From Mytilus californianus (lineage: Eukaryota; Mollusca; Bivalvia; Mytilida; Mytilidae), in assembly GCF_021869535.1 (NCBI RefSeq), contig NW_026262593.1, positions 57,248,318 to 57,312,317 on the forward strand: a stretch of DNA of 64,000 bases, in the 5' to 3' direction. The notes under the pieces are model-generated. The model was given only the letters and a program-made list of their open reading frames with translations. It was not told the DNA's origin and did no database searches. Below, in pieces: positions 55,140 through 64,000 of this stretch (the stretch's first letter is position 1; each line of letters starts with the position of its first letter). Made by a program: the position numbers and the translations under genes.

Positions 55140-56474
55140 GAGTCTTATTCTTTCTGTGTCATTTTGACTGAATGTGTATTGAAGATAATACCCTGTCGAT
55201 GCACCCGCTTGCGTTCCTTTATGAGTCCATGCGATCCATTCATTTCTGTATACTTTGATTTGTTTTTGTATTCAATTAATGATTTTTGAACATCGGTAAA
55301 CTTCTGTTGCCTTTACCCATGATATTACCGTGAAAAACATTGCACAGCACCAAATATAAAATAGAGATTTTATTTTAAAATAGTTGCTTAGTAAGTAGTT
55401 ACATGTTTTGGTTGTTAATTACTGGAGCTGAATATATGGATTCTTTCGAGGTGTATAATGCCAAAAATAAAATTACTATTATCTACAGATTGTGATGAAA
55501 AAACATGTATATCTCTCATGTTAACCTCTGATTGATTGTTCGGGTTTGTCTATACTTTTGGGTTTCCTTTTGTTATGACCAAGTTAATATTAGTATTGAG
55601 TTTTGGATTATTAGATTTGGTGGCCTCGAATATCACTGAAGAGGCTTTAATTGTTGAAATACTCATAGAAGAATGTGTATGCTAGTACTTTCATGTGATC
55701 CTTTTCTCGTGATTCGACCGTTTTTTTTTTTTTTTAATGTTTAACTACCGATGATTGTTTAATATATGAACAATCGTAATGTTTTTTGCATCATTGCCCA
55801 CTTTTTGTAAATAATAATATAAGGTTTAAGGAGACAGCCAAAGCAACAATAAACTATCCATGTCCATTCGTATTCATTATCACTGGTTATTCAGTGTGCA
55901 GATCATTTTGGAATATTTGTATTCACATTTTTTAAAAAAAACACCTTGTGGTATGTATTTAACCATCCTGTGATCGCCTTTAACAGGTTGTGGTTTTTTA
56001 TTTCCTTTTTCTTTTTCTCTCAAAAGTAAGTCTATGCTTTGTGTTTGTGATTGATAAAAATAAGAGATATAAACCTTGTACATATTTTTTATTATCCCTT
56101 TGTACATTTATAAGTTGCCAGATCTTAGTTTTCTTCACTGTATGATAAGATGAACGTTTTGTGGTATAAACCTGATTTCGAATTCATATTTAATAGAATA
56201 ATGATGTAAAATGGTTTTATGTGCTATTTATAGTGTGTTTGAAAGAAGTCTCATCGACAGAGGGACATCATGTAAGTTATATTCCTAAGTAAACTAGTGT
56301 ATGTTTTTTTTTTGCACTTCGGTAATAAATGTTTTCTATATGGTTACCGTCATTATGAAGCATTTTATTTACTAAGTTGCATTCAATGTATACATATCGA
56401 TGAACTCATTATAAATACCTTATAATGTTATATGTTTCTTCATTTTATTATTCTAAAGGTATACTGAACAATTG

Positions 56475-56505
<31 letters not shown>

Positions 56506-56925
56506 TATATATATTTCAATTTTCACAAAAGTACGAACTTTAAAAGTGATAATATGACAATGCTTATAAACAGATTTTTAACAGGTACGTGTATTTGATA
56601 TACAAAAATTTGTAATTAATGGACACACAGCAGTGCACAAAACACTTATGAAAAAACTAATGTGATTACAAATGTATCACTGATCAAACCCAAATCTTTA
56701 ATAAAATAAAGTAATCAAGTTAAAAAAGAAGTGCCCATTTTAAAAGTGCCACATGTGGTTTAACTCTTTATAAATTTTAAACTTATTTATATTTGATCAT
56801 GTGAAGATGAAGAAAAAAGGACAATAAAACACGAGGAAGAATTGAAAGTTAATGACATCTTTATCGTAAATCCATTAGATGTTAGATGTGTGCTGATTGA
56901 TATCTTTGTCTTAGATATATGATTT
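55140..56925. other. AT-rich sequence with simple repeats
   Basis: Contains a T28 run followed by a ta run (56,475-56,513) and several shorter T runs. No gene recognised. Confidence 0.5.
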
Positions 56926-56929
56926 GTTT

Positions 56930-57480
56930 TTATTTCTTGTTATTGGCTTGGAACTAGCTGTCAGTAACTGCGAGGATTCTTAGGTCTGTTTTTTTTATGT
57001 GTGGAGGATAAAAGTTCCCTGCCAAGTCCGGTGTGTGTATTCGTTAGTTGCTCTTCTTTTTTGTATTTATCTGATGTGTTGAGCCCTTTTCAACTAATGT
57101 TTATAGTTTGTTTTGATGTTGTACTATTACACCACTGTCCCAAGTTAGGTAGATGGTTTGGCGGTAGCTTGAATGTCAACCCACTGCATATTCTGTATAT
57201 ATATGCCTGTCCCAAGTCCGGAGCCTGTATTTAAGTGTTTGTCGTTTGTTCCTGTATATCATATATGTTTTACGTTCATTGATTTTTACGTAAATCAGGC
57301 CGTTAGTTTTCTCGTTTGGGTTGTTTTACATTTGTCATTTCGTATACATTGTGCAGCTGGCTATGTAGTATGGTTTTTTGTTTATTGTTGAAGGCCGTTC
57401 AGCGAATTAGCGTTGTTAACTTCTATGTCATTTGGTCTCTGGTAGAAATTTGTCTCCTTGGCAATACCACATCTTCTTAA
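56930..57480 (+). repeat. PLE 3' tail type 1, most complete solo copy
   Basis: Starts with 'agctgtcagtaactgcga', passes through 'accactgtcccaagttag', 'cctgtcccaagtccggag', 'aaatcaggccgttagttt' and 'gttgttgaaggccg'-like words and ends 'accacatcttcttaa'. Both ends equal the two ends of the copy F tail. The plus-strand frames here (57,001-57,391) are non-coding. Confidence 0.8.
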
Positions 57481-57484
57481 TTAT

Positions 57485-59620
57485 ATATGTACGAGTTCTA
57501 ATCGGTAGAAATATATTTCATTCAAGCATCATTATTATCATGATAATACCTTCCTTTTTCACTTTCATACCATAAGAATTATAAATAATCAATGTAATAA
57601 TTTATTTGCAAGCACCAAACACCCATCATAAAAGATTATAGGAGAGAAGGGCATTGCCTTGAATATTATATGAACTCGAAGATACAAGGCTTAATGTATG
57701 GTAGGAAGGACATGTGTCTGTCTTCATTATACCACATGCGACGTTCAGATTAAAAGAGTCATTTAATACATGAAGTAAAAGGGACTTTTAGAACCAAAAC
57801 ATCAGAAAATTTGTCTATATCTATGCCTGGTAGTAGATGCAATCTAAGTGTTTCGAATTATTCAACATTTCATAGATACTTAATCCACAAAAAAACGAAA
57901 TTATCATGCTAACATAAAGTTCTGACTCCTCCACAGAGACAAACTGTACACCAGCAGTGGCATCAACCCAGAGGTTGAATAATTCATCAAAGATAGCAGG
58001 TTTTTAATTTCGTAAGCAAGTATTCGGCGTATAAACAATTATTATTATCATTATATGGCTAAAGACATCTCTGTGCTCATTGTCTAAATCATATGGAGTC
58101 CTCTTAGATTAAAATATTATATTCACCGCAGTAAAAGACATGAGAGGTTAAAATAAGAATTGGAACAGCTAACGTGTACCTAAATATAGATATTTTTAGG
58201 CAACGTCTATGACGTGGGTATATGACGTCATACACATTTCCTTCTTTTTTTCTTGTTTTCGGGTATTTTTGTTTTTCTCTTTTACTTGCTTTCGATATAT
58301 TTATTTTAGTAAACTTTATGGAATATTTCAACTAATAATAGTGAGCAGCTGCAAAAGCATTTGATATATTAAGTATCAAAACAAAGCCTGCGATCAGTTT
58401 TGAGATTATCTTGCGCAAAAGCTAGAAAATTGAAAAAGGATAAAAGTCATAAGTTGATACAATAATTTATCAACACCAGGTATACGACATTCATCCTCCG
58501 GTGAATATCATATAGTTGGGGTTGATAAACCATTGTATCTACCTCATCAAAAGTCAATAATTCTATAATAGTTTGGTTGTCAAACGATCAAAATAAGTAA
58601 CGAAAAGAAGGACAAGGAATCAGGGTGGCCTCGAATGCTCCGGATAAGCTGTTCGCCTCCAATTTAGGCATCTGTCATAATACTTAAAAATCCAATAAAT
58701 TCCATTCACAAAATATCTCTTTGATAAGACTTCATACAGTATCGTATTGATAAATTGCTATTGTATAAGCTATTGTATATATTCGAAATACATCACTCAA
58801 TCTATAAACCATCGTTACGTGTGACTTATCTTATAATGAAACATAGCCATAGTAAGGACCTATTTTTTGCTGGACATAGTAAAGTAAACACATTAAAAGT
58901 CGACATACAAGATTGAAAGTTTAAGCGAAAAGTATTCAAACCTCTTAAAACTCAACTCACATTTGAAATCAGGTTTCCTCAGATACGATAATATTACCTT
59001 GTAGTCACTACTCTATCGACACGGTTATGAAACCACCTCATTATTCGTAATAGAGCAGCCCCGAAGTGATTCACTCCGAGCACATTTAATCATTGATTAA
59101 ATCGTTAAGAATTAAATACACGTAAGTTTGCACAGACTAATTCGATGATAAAAATATACCACTTGAAATGAAAAAAAAAGCAAAAATCAATTAAAATGTA
59201 ATTTTCAGGTTGGCATTCCAACAATATAATGTATATTGCATTATTTTTGATAAGGTTATTGTTTAAATCTCAATACTTGTGTCCAATACATTTACCTATT
59301 ATAGTTAATTGAAGATTGCTTCAACTTTTAGTGATCGGATGGAATCATAACTCTGTCGGGGGAAATATCGCATACAGGGTAACTTTATCATATCATCTAA
59401 AATGATAAGAAATTCTTGCTCCTAAAGAGTTATTCGTTCTGATTTTAATGGAAGTCAGATACAGAAATAGAGAAAGAAATTACGGCAATGACAAGAAGAA
59501 TATGTCTATGAGGATCTACCAAAAAATGATTACGTCTGTATAAACATGCGAAAAAAAATGAGACTCAAATACGAAAGAGATATGAAACAATTATAGGTCG
59601 AAAAATAAAATGCCAAAGCT
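57485..59620. other. AT-rich; short retrozyme-associated fragment near 57,945
   Basis: 'accagcagtggcatcaac' (about 57,951) resembles a landmark of the mussel hammerhead repeats. A tatgacgtcat site is at about 58,221. No gene recognised. Confidence 0.35.
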
Positions 59621-59624
59621 ACAA

Positions 59625-59770
59625 ATGAAAAACGTCATAGAGACCATTAAATTCACAAAGCACTAAATACAAAACTAGAGACTGAGCAACACGCACTCCA
59701 CCAACATTGGATGCAATTGCATTGCTAGGGTGAGTAGATTCTGCTCCGCCAGTGGCATTCACCATGTTTA
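59625..59770 (-). repeat. PLE 3' tail type 2, diverged solo fragment
   Basis: Shares 'gagcaacacgcactccac' and 'gagtagattctgctcc' with the complement of 12,830-12,910. The minus-strand 67-codon frame over it is probably not a gene. Confidence 0.45.
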
Positions 59771-59774
59771 TTAT

Positions 59775-60810
59775 GGTAAGTACAAGTTCGAAGATAAATC
59801 TCATCTCATTCAGTGATGTCACAATCGAAGACCGATTGTTATTATAACAATTGGAACATATCTGTAGTCATCCTTGTCGAAGATATTCAGTAGAGATCAA
59901 CCAACTCGAGATTGTGTCCGTAATGGTTCTTGAGGATGAGTTTATATCACTACCACTAGAAACCTTTGATTCAATGACTTCTTTCTTACCTATTAGAGAA
60001 AATAAAGCTCAGAAATATCGTTGCAACTGGCTGTGTGCTCGCTTGAAAATAGGACTTTAATGTAACCGATAGACAATTTTGGTGTAATATTTCGAACAAG
60101 CAACTGCCCTCTATCACGGTAAACATGATAGGGAAGTCATATAATATCAGGCATGGTGCGAATTACATTGCAATGGAATGCATTTATTACAATTACTTGG
60201 ACAAAACCAGCAATATATTCGAAAATAGAATTTAAATCTTTTAAATGAGGTTTCTAATACCAGATGAATTTACAAAATTTGCCAAGGTAGATTGTTCATC
60301 TGGGTCATTTTTTTTTATATTTCAAAGTATACATCTATGTTGTAAGGAATTATTTTTACCATCATGTTTTTTTATTATATTTATAACTTAAACTCAATGT
60401 AAATCAATTTCTCTAAAACCACAAATTCACTTGTCAAAAAAAAATGATTGCTATACAAACTAATTAGTGGTTTTTAACTGGTGTCAATTATCAATTATTT
60501 CATCTTTACATATTTAAATATTTATGTATAGGTTTATAAATGACTGTATGAAAATGACTGCAGATAAAAGACTATGTTATTTGTGTGTGTTTTTTTAAAA
60601 TAAATCTGTTTTAAGTATTAGTATAAATGGTCTAGTATTAAGGTAATATGAAGAAACCCTTAAGTTTAACAACTGTTCAAATCTACACTTTTTGTTAATC
60701 ATCTACCTAGACATCGATTTGTTTTTAATTTTCCTTTTTTCTAAAAGACAAAAAGAATAAAACAGTAGGTACTTATTATCCTGAAATTTGTAGCGATACA
60801 TAGCACTATC
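59775..60810. other. AT-rich sequence without recognisable gene
   Basis: A 69-codon plus-strand frame (59,851-60,060) has no recognised domain. Nothing else noticed. Confidence 0.4.
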
Positions 60811-60814
60811 AGAC

Positions 60815-60936
60815 AAAAAGTAATTGCAATTACATGTAATGCCAAAAATTAGGGCATTACACATTACATGCATTACTTGGGGAAATGTAATGTATTACAG
60901 TACATTACAATTACAAATTAGCACTACCCCATGCCT
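60815..60936. repeat. attac-rich block ending ccccatgcctg (possible DNA-transposon end)
   Basis: Dense repetition of taatg/attac words finishing in 'agcactaccccatgcctg'. Such ends are seen on some hAT-like MITEs, but no matching opposite end was found, so this would be a solo end. Confidence 0.35.
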
Positions 60937-61159
60937 GTATAATATCACATTATCTATGGACATCCTGTAACATGGAAATGTAATTTTACTACGACGAATT
61001 GTAGATACCTTTCTCCTGTTTTGAATATAAGTTTCAAATTTACCGCATTTATGCATATTCTATTAAAGATTTAAAACAGAAACATATGCATGCTATTCAT
61101 GTTTTTATCAAAATCACTTGTAGTCCTTTGGTTGTTGACAATATTTGTTTAACAAGTAC

Positions 61160-61265
61160 ACACACTCATCTAAGATACCAGACTTATACCTGTGACGCGC
61201 GTTTCATCTACAAAATACTCATCAGCATTGCGGAATCAAAATTCCGAAAGGATTTAAAGCATCAA
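61160..61265 (-). repeat. Retrozyme-type repeat with hammerhead motif
   Basis: Shares 'agataccag' and 'gacgcgcgttt' with the 37,141-37,260 copy, then 'tctacaaaatactcatca' and 'aaaggatttaaagcatca'. Confidence 0.65.
61187..61235 (-). ncRNA. Hammerhead ribozyme motif (type I, minimal stem III), core intact
   Basis: Minus strand: CUGAUGA at 61,225-61,219, stem II GUAUUUUGUAGAU, GAAA at 61,205-61,202, stem III segment with GCGC loop, and cleavage triplet GUC ending at 61,194. Every conserved core base is present. Stem II has one mismatch and stem I (GCAAUG against ACAGGU) pairs poorly, so activity in isolation is doubtful. The two-base-pair stem III is the form known from PLE- and retrozyme-associated hammerheads. 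Confidence 0.85.
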
Positions 61266-61269
61266 ATCA

Positions 61270-61700
61270 AATAATATTTCATGTGTTCTTTATTTTAACT
61301 ACAATGCGATAGATCCGATACCAAACTTTGACGTTTTCAGCGAAACGACGCTATTTATACACATCAGAACGTGAAGTAAGGAGATATAGATTCTTTCTAT
61401 AACTAGAAATCTGTAGTCTGACATAAAGCTTCAAAATCAAAATAATCAAGAAAAAAGAAACCACAGCTGGTTCCAATTAATTTTATAGTACTTTAATTTT
61501 CGAGGCCAAATACAACCCTTGGTAGTGTTCGATTAAAAATCAAAAGTTTTTTTTTTTTATTCAGAAAGCTTTATCAAAATAAATGCTCTTTAAACAAAAG
61601 ACTTGGTCTTTTTTTTTTCTTTTCCATAATATCTAAATCAATATTTATGTTTACAAAGAAAGTACCTGTGTGTAAGGATACGAAGATGAATATAGTGCTC
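61270..61700. other. No recognisable gene
   Basis: Contains 'tcgaggccaaatacaacc' (about 61,500), perhaps another repeat fragment, and T9-T10 runs. Confidence 0.3.
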
Positions 61701-61704
61701 AATT

Positions 61705-61890
61705 GACAGCACCTGAGATCATATCTGATGTTTGGTTGGATTCGCGTTGTAAAATCTAGTTTTCTATGTCAGTGATTTAATTGTGGACTTTGTTTATCTT
61801 TTAGTCGTTTACCTTTTTATCATTCATTGTCGGTTTCTCTTCGACGTATGAGCTTTCGGTGTTGTCGTGATATCTTCCGCTTTTTTTAAC
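61705..61890 (+). repeat. PLE 3' tail type 2, diverged solo copy
   Basis: 'cagcacctgagatcatat', 'ggttggattcgcgttg', 'agttttctatgtcagtga' and 'gtgttgtcgtgatatctt' follow the order of 12,860-13,000. Confidence 0.55.
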
Positions 61891-61894
61891 ACTC

Positions 61895-62840
61895 ATAAAC
61901 GAAATATTGTTTTGAATGTGCTCTTTAAATTTTAAACTTTTAAGTATCAACATCTGATTCATTGCAAACCTAGGTCTACGGTAACTCTTAAACATGTTTT
62001 TGGTTAACGGTAAGATATGTTAATAGTTTGGAAACAGATTGCGTAGAACATTTTTTAATTGTGCCTTTGCAATAGAATGACTGAGGAGCATTTTTTTTGT
62101 TGAAATTCCAAATGTAAATCGAAAACAGAACGATGATAATGCAAGAGTTCCTCTTAGGTAAGTTTCATTGAAGTATCTGTTGTTCCCTTACAAACAGTTT
62201 CTTTGATTCATTTATTTTCGTTGGTGCCATTTTTGTTTTTTTAATTTGAAGAAAAAACTGTATGGATACTTGATTTTGAATTAGAGGCAAATTATATATT
62301 ATATAATCGTACGCAAACTTTGCATTTAATTGATATCTATCATTCTTGGTGCACCTTTACTTATAAAGTCGCCAGTTTTATTATACCTTCAAGACTAATT
62401 AGTCCATTGTGATTAAGAAACAAAAACAATAAAGTGTGTGTGGTTTTTTTTTCCGGGAGAGCAACGGAGAAAAACCAGGTTAAAGCAATATTTGGAATAT
62501 GAAGCAGAGCTATCGAGTTATGAAGCATTTTTATATTATGTTCAATGTGAAAAAACTAATGCTAAATCCCATTTCAAAGAAGAACAATTTATATAGCCGA
62601 CAACTAAGATAAAAGAAAAAGAAACTTGCTACTATCTTTTATTTCATCGAGATGTCATTGGACTGAGTATGCCTCATACGAATAATGAAACATATCGGTG
62701 AATGTATAAAGTAAAGTGCAGTTTTTACTAAAAAAATAAATAAATACTTAATGTCAGTCAAAATATATATAATCAAGCATCTTGTTATTGTATGTATCTT
62801 TTTTTTTTAGATCAGATATCAATAGATTCTGCCCCTTAAT
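61895..62840. other. AT-rich sequence without recognisable gene
   Basis: Nothing recognised. Confidence 0.4.
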
Positions 62841-62844
62841 CGAG

Positions 62845-62995
62845 TGTTATACAATATTTTTCCACTCTAGACAGTTTTCTCCCTTCCAATATTTAAAACG
62901 CGAGGCTTGTTGAGCTTTTTAAAGTACTGGTATGTTGAAATTTACTTTCGAGAGTAGACAAATGTCGTACTGCTCGAAATGTGATGGAGAAATCA
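62845..62995. mobile_element. Fold-back MITE (gcgaggctt family), copy 2
   Basis: Same order of words as the complement of 41,467-41,635: a degraded 'ttttccactctagacag' arm, centre 'aaacgcgaggcttgttga', then 'gttgaaatttactttcga' and 'gtgatggagaaatc'. The arms still pair partially. Confidence 0.65.
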
Positions 62996-62999
62996 GTTT

Positions 63000-64000
63000 A
63001 TATAACTACTGTTCGAAGACATGTTCACAAACTTTATCTTTCTTTTTCAATGCAAAAGGTTTGTTCCTTTTTATATGTGTCCGTCATCAGCCATGGTCGC
63101 CTGTTTTGTGAATATTAATAGTAAAGCAAAAACATTTAACGTCATAATTAAATTTTGTCAATGAAGAACTGAGATAACGAAACTTCATTTTAAATAAGTA
63201 GACATTTGGGCGTGGAAAAAGTGTGAATTGGGTAAGAATTAGAAAAATTGCAATTGCAAAATATCCGATAATAATTTTTGTATACGTTGTGCCTTCATAA
63301 AAAGAAATAAATGTATCTACGCTGGTAGTTTAATATTTAACCAGTTTAGGATAAGAAATGATATAAAAACTTGTAAAGACGATAGAAATTCATATTATAT
63401 TCACTATGATATTTCTATGGAATTGTTAAATATCCATATTTGATTCTTTCTGCCATGTAGCATGTGTAGCGCTTTTGTGATATTATGAAAAGTGGGAAAA
63501 TAACAAATGTTGAACTGAAATAATATTACTTCTAATACGTTTTATTTTATTTATAATTAATTTCAAATGTATGCTTTTATTTTTTTAATTTGTCTATAAG
63601 ACCTTAAATTGTAGGTGAAATATTGTAATGCAGTATCGACGTACCTATATGAAAAAGGAGATTTGACAATTTATAAAGAGAGATATCTAGAAAACATCCA
63701 AGAAAAGGTGAAATTTCTTTAGAATTTTAAAGAGAACATTAACATTATTGATTTTTGTTTCTGAATAGGAATAAAACCATTTACAAAAAAGACTTAAAGC
63801 GTTCCTAATGGAGTTAAATTCAGTGAAGCGCTTCCGACGCATATAATTTGGAAGTTTTCATTTTCAAGGTGACATCCAAGTGTACATAATCCAAATATTG
63901 AAGGGGATACAAATACACAAATACATCCTCTTATAATCAAGCAGAGCACATAATGCTCGTCAAAATCCATCAATCCTAGAAAATTTGTGGAAGTATAGAA
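63000..64000. other. AT-rich sequence without recognisable gene
   Basis: No gene, RNA or repeat hallmark recognised up to the window edge. Confidence 0.4.

Noticed and set aside
57001-57391. Two plus-strand frames of 72-77 codons
   Set aside because: They lie inside a PLE 3' tail that is non-coding in every other copy.

Overview
The window looks like AT-rich, repeat-dense genomic DNA of a bivalve mollusc, most probably a mussel (Mytilus or a close relative). This rests on my recognition of several dispersed repeats typical of mussels, on Penelope-like retroelement (PLE) proteins and on hammerhead-ribozyme repeats. It is not a bacterial or viral segment. No complete, confidently named host gene is present. 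What can be supported is a stack of mobile elements of different ages, plus a few short exon-like segments with good splice signals.

Layout. 1-3.3 kb: two decayed PLE copies. 3.65-6.1 kb: a tandem array of about 300-355 bp units whose minus strand carries hammerhead-like cores (a probable retrozyme array), split by a 985-bp hAT-type element with a perfect 8-bp target duplication. 7.6-13 kb: 3' tails of PLEs, a tRNA-derived SINE, a possible two-exon small secreted protein and another PLE. 16.9-19.3 kb: the most complete PLE (minus strand). 22.2 kb and 23.6 kb: short tandem repeats. 23.83-24.92 kb: a 1.1-kb inverted-repeat element with arrays of cgtgtcc/ggacacg near both ends. 27.56-28.2 kb: a satellite of two alternating unit types.

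29.34-40.4 kb is the most striking part. A 66-bp satellite is interrupted by a 10,096-bp insertion (29,529-39,624) with about 290-bp terminal inverted repeats rich in small GGAAA palindromes and a 4-bp target duplication (caga). Inside lie a 5'-truncated LINE with a snap-back duplication, at least two small hairpin/hAT-like MITEs, a hammerhead repeat and a candidate three-exon gene for a 95-residue protein. 41-47 kb holds a MITE, a minus-strand PLE with its long 3' tail and a second near-identical copy of that tail. 48-64 kb holds more PLE remnants, tails, a hammerhead repeat with an intact core and otherwise unremarkable AT-rich DNA.

How the parts relate: within-window comparison shows that several abundant short repeats here are the 3' tails of distinct PLE subfamilies, found both attached to reverse-transcriptase remnants and alone. 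Hammerhead motifs form a second, ribozyme-bearing class of retroelement. Everything is inferred by eye from the sequence; no alignment or database search was run.
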